Origin: Reichenbachiella sp.
GTDB lineage: Bacteria > Bacteroidota > Bacteroidia > Cytophagales > Cyclobacteriaceae
Assembly: GCF_033344935.1 (NCBI RefSeq)
Contig: NZ_JAWPMM010000001.1
Span: forward strand, 1,970,001 to 2,034,000
Reading direction: 5' to 3'
Length of the DNA: 64,000 nucleotides
In this document: positions 16,384-25,795 of the stretch, in pieces
Layout of the letters: every line of letters begins with the position of its first letter
How positions within the stretch are numbered: the stretch's first letter is position 1
Notes under the pieces: generated by a model
What the model saw: the letters and a program-made list of their open reading frames with translations, nothing else
The model's database searches: none
Told to the model about the DNA's origin: nothing
Program-made: the position numbers and the translations under genes

Positions 16384-17013
16384 TTAATTTTCTTTTTTGC
16401 TCAATTTTAAATTGAGCGTAGCCAAAATCTCCTCTTCCGAAATTGCCCCTTTTCGGAAGATCACAGGCATTTTATTTTCAAACCCTACAATAGTGGATTC
16501 TAAACCTATGGTACTCGGTCCTCCATCCAAAATGTATTCGATGCGATCACCGATTTGTTCATTTACCTCTTGTGCTGTGGTAGGACTATCATGGCCACTC
16601 AAATTGGCACTGGTAACTGCTAATGGAAAATCCAATTGCTTAAGAAGTTCCAAAGTCATGTCATGATCGGGTACTCTTAGTCCCATAGTCGTTCCTCCAG
16701 ATAACATTACCGGTGATACTTCACTGGTCGCTTCAAATATTAAGGTCAAAGCGCCGGGCCAGTATTTCTCTGCCAGCATACGGGCGTTGTTAGGGATGTT
16801 TTTTACAAAACCCATAGCCTTATCTATGTGATCGACTTGGGCGATGAGTGGTTTGTCCTGAGGACGTTGTTTGACATGGAATATCTCCTGGAGAGATTCC
16901 GTTTTTTGCGCGTGACCTGCTAAGCCATAGACGGTATCTGTGGGTACAGCTACCAACTTACCCGCTTTGAGCAAGGCTGCTGCGTGCAATATGTCTGTTC
17001 CTATTTTTGCCAT
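16384..17013 (-). CDS. L-threonylcarbamoyladenylate synthase (Sua5/YciO/YrdC family)
   Basis: A 209-residue single-domain protein of the YrdC fold: PTDTVYGLAGHA (about residue 24), the basic KQRPQDKPL motif, YWPGALTLIFEA and the SANLSGHDSPTT segment that forms the nucleotide pocket. It would make threonylcarbamoyl-AMP from threonine, bicarbonate and ATP for the t6A37 modification of tRNA. It lacks the C-terminal Sua5 domain, so it is TsaC-like in length; YciO paralogues cannot be fully excluded. It is divergent from rnhB, with 76 bases between starts. Confidence 0.9.
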   Translation of the reverse strand: MAKIGTDILHAAALLKAGKLVAVPTDTVYGLAGHAQKTESLQEIFHVKQRPQDKPLIAQVDHIDKAMGFVKNIPNNARMLAEKYWPGALTLIFEATSEVSPVMLSGGTTMGLRVPDHDMTLELLKQLDFPLAVTSANLSGHDSPTTAQEVNEQIGDRIEYILDGGPSTIGLESTIVGFENKMPVIFRKGAISEEEILATLNLKLSKKEN

Positions 17014-17080
17014 TTCGATAAAACGAAATGCGAAGGTACAGAATACATTGAAAACATGAATTTTTTGTCCACAAGATTCC

Positions 17081-17088
17081 TAATTTTG
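17081..17088 (+). promoter_or_regulatory. -7 element of rnhB
   Basis: TAATTTTG matches TAnnTTTG and ends two bases before the ATG at 17090. If used as -7, transcription would start at or just beyond that codon, so translation may begin at the second ATG (17093) or on a leaderless mRNA. Confidence 0.4.
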
Positions 17089-17089
17089 A

Positions 17090-17692
17090 ATGATGCCATT
17101 ATTGCCATTTTATAAAGAAGGAGTCATAGAAGCCGGATGCGATGAAGCCGGTCGCGGTTGCTTAGCTGGACCAGTGGTAGCAGCGGCTGTCATACTACCT
17201 GCAGATTATTCACATCAGGTTTTGAATGATTCGAAAAAACTGAGCCTCAAACAGCGCAATTCCATCAAAGACCAAATCAAAACCGATGCCATGGCCTGGG
17301 CAGTAGGGGTAGTGTCGCATACTGAAATCGACGAAATCAATATCTTGAATGCCTCCTTCTTGGCTATGCACCGTGCGGTGGATCAATTAAAGACCAGACC
17401 CGAGTTGCTATTGATTGATGGGAATCGTTTTAAGGCATATAAAGACATACCTCACGAAACGATCATCAAAGGAGATGGAAAGTACTATTCGATAGCGGCC
17501 GCTTCTGTGCTCGCCAAGACCTATCGTGATGAGTTAATGACTGACCTTCATCAGGAATTTCCTCAATACGGCTGGCAGTCCAATGCCGGCTATCCTACCA
17601 AGGCTCATCGACAAGCCATTAGAGACTTTGGCGTGACACCCCATCATCGGATGAGCTTCAAGCTTTTGCCTGAGCAACTTGAATTATTTTAA
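17090..17692 (+). CDS. rnhB: Ribonuclease HII
   Basis: A 200-residue enzyme that cuts RNA in RNA-DNA hybrids and removes single ribonucleotides from DNA. The metal-binding DEAGRG motif is at residues 18-23, followed by [20 protein letters not shown] (second acidic site, about 119) and [18 protein letters not shown] with the third acidic residue. Two ATG codons occur in a row (17090, 17093). The length is normal. It is divergent from the Sua5-type gene and not in an evident operon. Confidence 0.95.
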   Translation: MMPLLPFYKEGVIEAGCDEAGRGCLAGPVVAAAVILPADYSHQVLNDSKKLSLKQRNSIKDQIKTDAMAWAVGVVSHTEIDEINILNASFLAMHRAVDQLKTRPELLLIDGNRFKAYKDIPHETIIKGDGKYYSIAAASVLAKTYRDELMTDLHQEFPQYGWQSNAGYPTKAHRQAIRDFGVTPHHRMSFKLLPEQLELF

Positions 17693-17778
17693 TACAACTG
17701 TATATAATATATTTCTTGATTAAGAAATAATTGTATTATACCAATAAGTCTTCTGATAAATACTTATAAATGAGTATT

Positions 17779-17786
17779 TACTTTTG
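17779..17786 (+). promoter_or_regulatory. Candidate -7 element for the large secreted-protein operon
   Basis: TACTTTTG fits TAnnTTTG and lies 64 bases before the ATG at 17850. No convincing -33 box was seen. Confidence 0.4.
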
Positions 17787-17849
17787 TGGATCATTTTTCT
17801 CTTTTTGTTAGTCAATTAGAATAAATGTCTAGCAAATAAAACCAGAATT

Positions 17850-20800
17850 ATGAAGCTATTTTTCAACTCATGTTTAGCCATGCTATTTATAGCGGTGCTA
17901 TCTATTTCAAACTCATTGGCCCAAGGTGGCCAGGTGATTCCTTTTCAAGGAACATTGTATCAAAGTGGTACCGCAGTAAATGGTACAGTTAATATCACAT
18001 TTACCATAGCCGACCCGGCATGGACAGAAACTCACGAAAACGTAAGTGTTACACAAGGCGTGTACGCAGTGGTTTTAGGGGAAACAACTCCGTTTCCAGA
18101 AGATATGTTCACCACCGGTGTGACACCGCAAGTGGTTGTCAATATAGGAGGAACCGATGTGGCTATTGTGGATCTGCATGCACCATATATCAGTGAGGCC
18201 ATCGTAGGTCAGAACATGCCTGGACAACTCGAAAGAACCTTTGATGAAGATGGAACCGAGTTCAACGGATTGACTATGGTTGTGGATGGTGTCGGTAATG
18301 CACAAACTTCAGCTTTTGAAGGGGTGGCTCAATCGACTTCACAAAACACAGGGGTAGAAGGCTTTGCAATTTCAGGTGCTGGAAATGCTGAAACTCAAAA
18401 TGGACTCTATGGTCAAGCCGCTGGCGACGGAGAAGGCAATCATAGAGGCGTCATGGGATACGGTTCTGGTGGAGGTAAATACAACCACGGTTTGAAAGGG
18501 TATGCTGCAGGAGGAGGTAACGGAGACACTGGGCAAGGTTACGGAGAAGGCTCAGTCAACTTTGGTGTGGAAGGGAATGCTACAGGCAATGCTTTTAATA
18601 ATACGGGTGTAGAGGGTTCTAACTTTGGAACTGAAGGCGTATGGAATTTTGGTGTACATGGTATTTCTAATGCCGGCACAGGTACTTCTGTTGAAAATAC
18701 TGGTATCGCAGGTCGAGCCTATGGTTCTGGTAAAAATGTTGGGGTTTATGGTACGGCAGCTAATGGTGATGAAAACTGGGCCGGTGTATTTGATGGAGAC
18801 GTCAATGTGAATGGTGAACTGATGGTCAATGGGCAACCAATCAATACTGGCGGAGGAGGAAACTCATCTGGGGTATTTGATTCTATACAAGTACAAAATG
18901 CCAACGACGAAGTACGAGCAAAATTGACTTCCAATGACAATGGAGGTCTAGAATTATATGATCGACTAGGAGAAAAAACATTTGAGCTGATGTCGAATGA
19001 CACGGCCAGCCATTTCTTTATGTATAACGAAAGAATTCGAAGCTCTAATGGAAATAGATACCCAGCTTTTTGGATGAAAAATTATGATTGGGGAACCTAC
19101 TGGCAACAAATAGGGATTCCAACAGACGATGTTGACTGGGAAGAAAGACTAGGCGCTGCCTATCAACAGGTGTGGGGCAATGGTGGATCGTATACTATTG
19201 AAACAGGTAATAATAAAAGAAAAGTTCGATTACTAGCAGAAGAAGAGTACGGACAAATCAATGTCAACTCACAGGATAACAACAAACTATTTCAAACAGG
19301 AGGTAAATTTTGGGAAGGTAGACCTGATTTAGGATATATAGCAGTATATGGTAATCCAGATACGCTAGATGTTGTCACAATTCAAGCTATGGAAGTGGAT
19401 GGAGGTGCCAATGAAATAGGACAAATTACCTTGAACGGGACGGATGGATCGACTTTTGAATTTACTTCCAGAGGATTCAATGGTAGTGTTAACACTACGG
19501 GGAACTTTTTATCAAGAAATTCTACTAACAATACAGCAGGTTGGTTTGGACAGTTTAATGACAAAGGATTCATGCAGTTGGTAGATTATAATGATGCCGG
19601 TACTGATGGAGAGGGAGCTATTCTTACAGGGTTTTGGGCTGGACACCCTGAGCTCTATATGGAACTTGGTAATGGATATCATCAAGTTGATATGGGTATT
19701 CAGGATAGTGTTGGTTATTTGTGGTTAAAGGGCAAAGACACCCAAAACATTGAGATGGGTTCGAAAAATTGGGAAGACCAAGGGAAAAACCTGCCATTCT
19801 TTAAAATGGTTGGTAATGATGACGGACAGGATTTACTTTGGATGGAAGTCCAACGTTCAGCAGAAGGAGAAGAATACGGATATCTTTCTTTGAATGGAAC
19901 AGATGGCCATGTAGCTACTTATGGTGCCAGAGAATTTGAATTAAGAAATGACAGCGGAAATGGTGCTGGCGTTCGTATGGGAATAAACCATGATACTAAT
20001 GGAGATGATCCTGCCGGATATGCTGCAGCCATGTCGCTGACTGGCACGAATGGAGATAATATCCAATTAGGAGCAAAAACTTGGGAGACTAATGGTCACG
20101 ATTTACCATTCCTGACCATGCGTGGATCAGCTGACGTAGATGATGGGGGTGGTAACTTTTACCGACCAGATCTGGTTTGGTTGGAGGCTCAGCGATGGGG
20201 AGATGGCACTGAACTTGGGGCGTTAACCTTCCGGGGAACAGATGGCTCAGAGTTTAGTATCAATTCTCACGGGTTCTCAGGAAGTTTTCCAAATGCAGTT
20301 TATGGCAACAATGGTCATGACTATGTAAATATTGGCTCTAAGGACTGGGAAGGAAACAACGGAGATCAAAGAGGATTTATTCACTTGTCAGGCACAAGTG
20401 ATGGTTTGCCTAGTGGTGATACTCAAAGAATTTATTTGGATGTCGATGACTATGGTAATGGAAGTTTTGGGGTTCTTGGACTTAAAAACTATCAAGACGA
20501 TGGCGGAGGACATGGATTGACAACCATTAGTTTGAATGGTGAAAACGGAGATGGCTCGTTTCAAGGAGAAGTGTTCGCGAATTCTTTTGGATCGCCTCGA
20601 GCACAGCTGCAAAGCGATTGGGGTAACGACGGTCAAGGCGCTCTAATTCTGAAAGATGCCACGGATACTTGGATGGTACAGGCTTCAGTTAACGATGACG
20701 GATCATCGAACTATAACGGTACAATCACAGCTTTTAATAGTCAAGATGGCTTTCTCACAGAAATGGGTGGAGATGGTTATATCAGTATTCATGATTCAGG

Positions 20801-21650
20801 CATAGGCGAGGACCTCATTAACTTGAACAGAGATGGAAACATCTTTGCCAAAAATGATATCAGTACTCAGAGAACATCAATTCATAGTGGCTGGGGTAAC
20901 GATGGTCAAGGCGCCCTCCATCTAAGAGATGCCAATGATAATGATCAAATTAGAGCTACAGTGGATGACGATGGCTCTGGAAATTACTGGGGCAATTTAG
21001 AGCTGACTACTAACCAAGGTAACGATTCTAGAATGACTATCTCGTCTGGAGGTATTAATATGGGCAACAATGCCTATGACAATGGCATCGTGATGAACTA
21101 TGATAATTCTGGAGGAGGAGTTTTTGAAATGTACGCTGGTAGCACTTTACAAGCCTTTATCAATGGCTCAAATGGTGACGCATCGTTTCAGGGAAATGTT
21201 TATGCAAATTCACTTGAAAATAGCTCAGGAACAGTAACCTCCGACGCTCGTTTCAAGAAAAACGTAAAATCGATCGACAATGCATTAGCCAAGACTCAAC
21301 AATTGAATGGCTATACCTACAACTGGAATAAACTAGCTGAGAAGCAAAAAGGCATCAAGAATAAGGAAGAGCAAGTAGGAGTGTTAGCTCAGGAGCTGGA
21401 AGCGGTCTTCCCACAATTGGTGAAAACCGATGACGAAGGATACAAATCTGTAAACTATGCGGCACTTACTGCTGTGTTGATTGAGGCGGTAAAAGAACTT
21501 TCAGAGCAAGTAAGTACGCTACAGGGAGAAAACGCTGAATTGAAAGCGGAACTCACCAAAGTGGATGAACTTGAAATCAAAATTGATTTAATACAAAAAT
21601 TATTAGCGAAGCAAACCATAGCGGCTAGCCAAGCCACTGTCTCTCGATAA
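17850..21650 (+). CDS. Giant secreted repeat protein with C-terminal S74 (endosialidase chaperone) domain
   Basis: A 1266-residue protein with a signal peptide (about 1-24, ending SLAQ), an N-terminal domain seen in bacterial surface proteins (GQVIPFQGTLYQSGTAVNGTVNITF), a Gly/Asn-rich region (about 150-310), and a long array of beta-type repeats marked by LNGTDGS-like motifs (ITLNGTDGSTFEF, LSLNGTDGH, LTFRGTDGSEF, ISLNGENGDGSF) alternating with GWGNDGQGAL segments. The C terminus is a peptidase S74 domain (SDARFKKNVKSI...VGVLAQELE...VNYAALTAVLIEAVKEL) ending in a coiled coil. S74 domains trimerise fibrous proteins and release themselves autocatalytically. It is probably an extracellular fibre. 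It is 36 bases upstream of the next large secreted protein. No T9SS tail is present. Confidence 0.85.
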   Translation: MKLFFNSCLAMLFIAVLSISNSLAQGGQVIPFQGTLYQSGTAVNGTVNITFTIADPAWTETHENVSVTQGVYAVVLGETTPFPEDMFTTGVTPQVVVNIGGTDVAIVDLHAPYISEAIVGQNMPGQLERTFDEDGTEFNGLTMVVDGVGNAQTSAFEGVAQSTSQNTGVEGFAISGAGNAETQNGLYGQAAGDGEGNHRGVMGYGSGGGKYNHGLKGYAAGGGNGDTGQGYGEGSVNFGVEGNATGNAFNNTGVEGSNFGTEGVWNFGVHGISNAGTGTSVENTGIAGRAYGSGKNVGVYGTAANGDENWAGVFDGDVNVNGELMVNGQPINTGGGGNSSGVFDSIQVQNANDEVRAKLTSNDNGGLELYDRLGEKTFELMSNDTASHFFMYNERIRSSNGNRYPAFWMKNYDWGTYWQQIGIPTDDVDWEERLGAAYQQVWGNGGSYTIETGNNKRKVRLLAEEEYGQINVNSQDNNKLFQTGGKFWEGRPDLGYIAVYGNPDTLDVVTIQAMEVDGGANEIGQITLNGTDGSTFEFTSRGFNGSVNTTGNFLSRNSTNNTAGWFGQFNDKGFMQLVDYNDAGTDGEGAILTGFWAGHPELYMELGNGYHQVDMGIQDSVGYLWLKGKDTQNIEMGSKNWEDQGKNLPFFKMVGNDDGQDLLWMEVQRSAEGEEYGYLSLNGTDGHVATYGAREFELRNDSGNGAGVRMGINHDTNGDDPAGYAAAMSLTGTNGDNIQLGAKTWETNGHDLPFLTMRGSADVDDGGGNFYRPDLVWLEAQRWGDGTELGALTFRGTDGSEFSINSHGFSGSFPNAVYGNNGHDYVNIGSKDWEGNNGDQRGFIHLSGTSDGLPSGDTQRIYLDVDDYGNGSFGVLGLKNYQDDGGGHGLTTISLNGENGDGSFQGEVFANSFGSPRAQLQSDWGNDGQGALILKDATDTWMVQASVNDDGSSNYNGTITAFNSQDGFLTEMGGDGYISIHDSGIGEDLINLNRDGNIFAKNDISTQRTSIHSGWGNDGQGALHLRDANDNDQIRATVDDDGSGNYWGNLELTTNQGNDSRMTISSGGINMGNNAYDNGIVMNYDNSGGGVFEMYAGSTLQAFINGSNGDASFQGNVYANSLENSSGTVTSDARFKKNVKSIDNALAKTQQLNGYTYNWNKLAEKQKGIKNKEEQVGVLAQELEAVFPQLVKTDDEGYKSVNYAALTAVLIEAVKELSEQVSTLQGENAELKAELTKVDELEIKIDLIQKLLAKQTIAASQATVSR

Positions 21651-21686
21651 TTGATTGTTTGATTGTTTAACTAAAACACAAAAGAC

Positions 21687-24600
21687 ATGAAAACAATAAG
21701 ATATTATCTGACAATGTTGATGCTACTTGTGGTACATGCCATGGTAGCACAGCCGGATACCTTGCTGGTACCAAGTACGCTCCATCTCGGAGCAGGCTGG
21801 GGAAGCAATGGCGGCTATACTACGTTTGGTATGGCAGGGCAATATGTTCAGGGAAAAATCGCTGGAGGAGACTATACCGGCAAGATTGGTTATTTGCTGG
21901 GTGATCTGACTACGGCGGAAGAAAACCTACCACCGGTAGCTTCTGCACCGACGCAACGTTTCTTTTATGATCTGGGTGAGGTGCTGGTCTTAGATGGGTA
22001 TGATCCGGAGGAACAACCGATTGAATTTGAAATCACTGTGCCTCCTACTAAAGGGAGTCTGGTTTTGGCAGACGGAGTTAATACACAAGAAGTGATATTT
22101 ACTCCAAACTCGGGTTTGTTGCCAGGGACTACTTACTTAGATGAGTTTACCTTCCAGGTGAATGAAACGAATACTGCAGAATCTTCTGATCCGGCTACTG
22201 TACTTTTCAAATTTACTTTGGAGGATACCGAACATGAAGTGACAGCCTTGACTAAGTCAGGGTCTACTTTTACCGTGACCTTTGCTGATACAGTTTTCAA
22301 TGCCAATTATGGCATAGATGTGAATTACTATAACATCTCTGATCCATTGAATGCGCAATTCATCAATGTTCAAAATGGATCGGTATCGCAGGAATCCTTA
22401 ACCATCGGAAGTTTATCAGGTTCCTATTCGTTTGATGTAGACGAAACGGCTAACAGTTATTTGTTTAACGCAGATCAGGTATTGGTTACTGTTTTAGTCA
22501 CAACGCCGAATAGTTATTCTTCTTTTAATTCATTTATCATAGATAATGCAGCAGGGGGTCGTATTCTGGCTAGTGAAGACGGAGATTATTTTGTGGTGGG
22601 TAGCGATTTGTCTGTTCCAGAGAATAAATCGGCTAAAGTGAAACTGATAGCCGTAGATTTTGCTGGATTTGATGCAGAGCCAACGATTGAATGGACTAAA
22701 AACCCTACGCAAGGGGTCTTGGGGGGTTTTACTTTGGTTGAATCCTCGCAGTATCTGAGGATTTGGGAATCCAAGTATACTTCCACACAAGATACAGGAG
22801 CAGAAGATGACTTTTCATTTAGGGTGTTCAACTCGATCCGAAATAGTTATGAATCTGCCACCATCAACATGTCAGTTCAGGAGGTGAATGATGTACCGAA
22901 GTTGGCGGCTATTCCTAATCAGCAATTAGTTGAAGATGGGTCTAAAACCGTTAGTTTAACCTATTCAGACCCTGACAATGATCTAATCGTTTCTGCCTCT
23001 TCAAATAATACGGCACTCCTTACAGCAAGTATTGTGGATGGCCAATTATCGTTACAGGCTATAGATGGCAAGTCAGGCTCAGCTACGGTAAGTGTATGGG
23101 TAGAAGAATCGGCAGGTGATGATCCGCTATTGGTATTAAAGCAGCTAAGTGTTGTTGTTACACCAGTCAATGATGCACCGGTGCTGGCAGCAATTGGTGA
23201 TCAATCCGGAGATGAAGATGTGACCATTGAAGTACCATTGGTGGCTACCGATGTGGATGGTGATGTGGTGTTTTTTAGTTATGAAACGGCTATTGATGAT
23301 CCTACGCTTGCGACAGTAAGTACCTCTGGTAATACTTTAAGTATCGTGCCAAGAGCCAATGCGAATGGTACTGCCCAAGTTTCGGTCACTGCGGATGATG
23401 GTTCGGGTGCAAGCAATGCCTTGTCTAATACGGTAACTTTCAATGTGACTTTCAATGCAGTGAATGATGACCCTGTAGTTACTTCTGAATTAGTTGATCA
23501 AGTGTTGCTCGAAAGTTTCACCAATTATGATATAGATTTTTCTGCCTACTTCTCGGATGCGGAAACAGCATCAGGAAGTTTGACTTACAGTCATAATTCT
23601 GGTGGTTCAGTAATTGGTATTACAGGATTAGGGGCTAGTGCTTCTACTGCGACAATTAGTTATGTTGGCACAGGTACTGAAACTATAACTTTTAGTGCTT
23701 CCGATGGAGGAGGTACGGATGCATCATTTGATGTGGTATTCACGGTAAATCCTTTGGGAATAGATTTGAATGTGCCCAATGAAATTACAGTGGCTGCTCT
23801 GGAAGAAGATTTTGCGGAACAAACCATAGATATATCCAATGTGTTTGAAGATATCAATGACGAGGCAGCGGTATTCTCATATGATATCTTAGGAGCTTCT
23901 CTTTTGACAGCGACCATTAATGGAAGTAATTTGGTATTGACCAGTATTGAAAATAAAAATGGTAGTGAGGATTTGGTATTAGTGGGTACGACGAGTGGAG
24001 AGTCTATCATTGAAGTATTTACGGTAACAATTAACCCGGTCAATGACCCGCCAATGATTTCTGCCGTAGCGACTCAAACTGTTAAAGAAGATGGTGTGTT
24101 AGAAAATTTTTTGATCGAGATAGAAGATCCTGAAGGTGATTCATTTACCTATTCAGTAGTTTCTGGTGATCAAGCTTTATTGACTGATGCCAATATAGTA
24201 GAAACTGACAATCAGGGTAATTTCTATTTCTTATCCATGACACCAGAGGCTGATCAAAACGGTTCAACTACAATTACCATTACAGCCGATGATGGTGATA
24301 CTTCAGAAGAGACCTTTGTGTTGAATGTGTCAAGTGTAAACGATTTGCCTAATGTAATTGGTAGTCTTGCAGATTTGAATCAAGATGGATCCTTCAATAC
24401 GGATATTGCCACTTTGTTCGATGATATAGATAGTGAGTCACTGACATATGAAGTAGAAAGTAAACCCGATTGGATGACTCAAAGCGGTAATGACCTGACT
24501 GGTACTCCTTCGAATGACGATGTGGGTATTGATCAGGTGACGATCCTTGCCTCAGATCAAGGTGGTTCTATTCGAGCAACTTTTGAATTTGAGATCATTA

Positions 24601-25613
24601 ACGTGAATGATGCACCTGAAGTAGTTCAGGCTGCTGGTTCTCGACTGATTTATGCGGGAGAGGCGTTTACCTATGCATTTCCTGAAGGCAACTTCAAAGA
24701 CATCGACATTGGAGATGATTTAACCTATACCGTGGAAAGTAAACCATCTTGGTTGACCGACGTTGGTGGTACGGTTTCTGGTACACCCACCAATACTGAT
24801 GTCGGTCAGACCGAGGTGGTCTATCGAGCAACTGATGGTTCCGGTTTATTTGTAGAGGATATTTTAACCATAAATGTTTCAATCCTTTCTTATAACGTGA
24901 CAGTAAGTCTTACTCAAAATAAGAGTTGTTTAGGGGGTACATCATCAGTTTCTGCAAGTGGTGCTTTTGACTATAATTGGTATGATGCCAATGATCAGTT
25001 GGTTCAAGAAGGAGGTAGTACTTATGAATCTACAGAAGCCACTACTTTGTTTGTGGTTGGTGTAGATGGTCAGTCTACAGAAACCCAAACAAAATTTGAA
25101 GCCAATATTGATTTCAATCCGTTGCCAGATGCGACATTGACGCAGGAAGATGATTTGCTAAAAGTGGCTGATGTAGAAGGTTACACTTATACCTGGTCAT
25201 TGGACGATTCTAATATTAGTGAGGCGACTGGGGCAACTTACGAACCCTCAGAAAGTGGATCGTATCAGGTAGTCGTAGTTTCAGATTTGGGATGTTCTGC
25301 TACATCCAATGCTTTGGATGTTACTATTATAATTCCTGAGGAGCCTGAAGAAGTACTTGGTTTGAATGACCCATCCAAGGAGGTGGTACTCTTTCCTGTT
25401 CCGGCTAGAGAACATTTGACGCTTCGATTGCCCGAATCATGGCATAAGGGTCAGCTTAGCGTGGTGAATATGCAAGGACAGGAAGTATTCTTCCAAAGCC
25501 AGTTGAATAGCGCTGAAGTTAAGATCGATCTTGCTGATTATCAAAGTGGGATCTACTTTGTGAGGCTGCGAGTTGAATCGCAACAGCTGAATTTGAAATT
25601 TATCAAAGAATAA
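21687..25613 (+). CDS. Giant cadherin/Ig-like repeat protein with T9SS sorting domain
   Basis: A 1308-residue protein with a signal peptide (ending MVAQ, about residue 21) and at least six cadherin-like/Ig-like repeats, each starting at a VND(x)P motif (VNDVPKL, VNDAPVL, VNDDPVV, VNDPPMI, VNDLPNV, VNDAPEV). Each repeat is rich in Asp, as for calcium-stabilised modules. Near residues 1070-1210 are two Ig-like segments with paired Cys. The C-terminal about 75 residues form a type A T9SS sorting domain (VVLFPVPAREHLTLRLPE...GQEVFF...LADYQSGIYFVRL...KFIKE). The protein should cross the outer membrane by the type IX system and attach to the surface or be released. It is in one operon with the S74 protein, so the two may assemble together (inference). 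A clear terminator follows. Confidence 0.88.
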   Translation: MKTIRYYLTMLMLLVVHAMVAQPDTLLVPSTLHLGAGWGSNGGYTTFGMAGQYVQGKIAGGDYTGKIGYLLGDLTTAEENLPPVASAPTQRFFYDLGEVLVLDGYDPEEQPIEFEITVPPTKGSLVLADGVNTQEVIFTPNSGLLPGTTYLDEFTFQVNETNTAESSDPATVLFKFTLEDTEHEVTALTKSGSTFTVTFADTVFNANYGIDVNYYNISDPLNAQFINVQNGSVSQESLTIGSLSGSYSFDVDETANSYLFNADQVLVTVLVTTPNSYSSFNSFIIDNAAGGRILASEDGDYFVVGSDLSVPENKSAKVKLIAVDFAGFDAEPTIEWTKNPTQGVLGGFTLVESSQYLRIWESKYTSTQDTGAEDDFSFRVFNSIRNSYESATINMSVQEVNDVPKLAAIPNQQLVEDGSKTVSLTYSDPDNDLIVSASSNNTALLTASIVDGQLSLQAIDGKSGSATVSVWVEESAGDDPLLVLKQLSVVVTPVNDAPVLAAIGDQSGDEDVTIEVPLVATDVDGDVVFFSYETAIDDPTLATVSTSGNTLSIVPRANANGTAQVSVTADDGSGASNALSNTVTFNVTFNAVNDDPVVTSELVDQVLLESFTNYDIDFSAYFSDAETASGSLTYSHNSGGSVIGITGLGASASTATISYVGTGTETITFSASDGGGTDASFDVVFTVNPLGIDLNVPNEITVAALEEDFAEQTIDISNVFEDINDEAAVFSYDILGASLLTATINGSNLVLTSIENKNGSEDLVLVGTTSGESIIEVFTVTINPVNDPPMISAVATQTVKEDGVLENFLIEIEDPEGDSFTYSVVSGDQALLTDANIVETDNQGNFYFLSMTPEADQNGSTTITITADDGDTSEETFVLNVSSVNDLPNVIGSLADLNQDGSFNTDIATLFDDIDSESLTYEVESKPDWMTQSGNDLTGTPSNDDVGIDQVTILASDQGGSIRATFEFEIINVNDAPEVVQAAGSRLIYAGEAFTYAFPEGNFKDIDIGDDLTYTVESKPSWLTDVGGTVSGTPTNTDVGQTEVVYRATDGSGLFVEDILTINVSILSYNVTVSLTQNKSCLGGTSSVSASGAFDYNWYDANDQLVQEGGSTYESTEATTLFVVGVDGQSTETQTKFEANIDFNPLPDATLTQEDDLLKVADVEGYTYTWSLDDSNISEATGATYEPSESGSYQVVVVSDLGCSATSNALDVTIIIPEEPEEVLGLNDPSKEVVLFPVPAREHLTLRLPESWHKGQLSVVNMQGQEVFFQSQLNSAEVKIDLADYQSGIYFVRLRVESQQLNLKFIKE

Positions 25614-25638
25614 TATTTAGTCATCCACAACAAGAAAA

Positions 25639-25670
25639 AGAGACCGATCAACTGATTGGTCTCTTTTTTT
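25639..25670 (+). terminator. Intrinsic terminator of the secreted-protein operon
   Basis: 11-base stem (AGAGACCGATC/GATTGGTCTCT, one G-T pair) with an AACT loop, followed by a run of T, 25 bases after the stop at 25613. Confidence 0.9.
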
Positions 25671-25795
25671 AGTTTGTCGTGGTCTATATTTAAAGTATAT
25701 TCTCTATTTATTAGGTGTGCGACTAGGTTAAGTTCTATAGATTCAGTTTATTTATATCTCTTATCCGCCTGTCTTTAATTTAACTAAAACCTTTG

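Noticed and set aside
17850-21650. Prophage tail-fibre region because of the S74 domain
   Set aside because: The protein has a Sec signal peptide and no phage gene is nearby; neighbours are rnhB and a T9SS protein.
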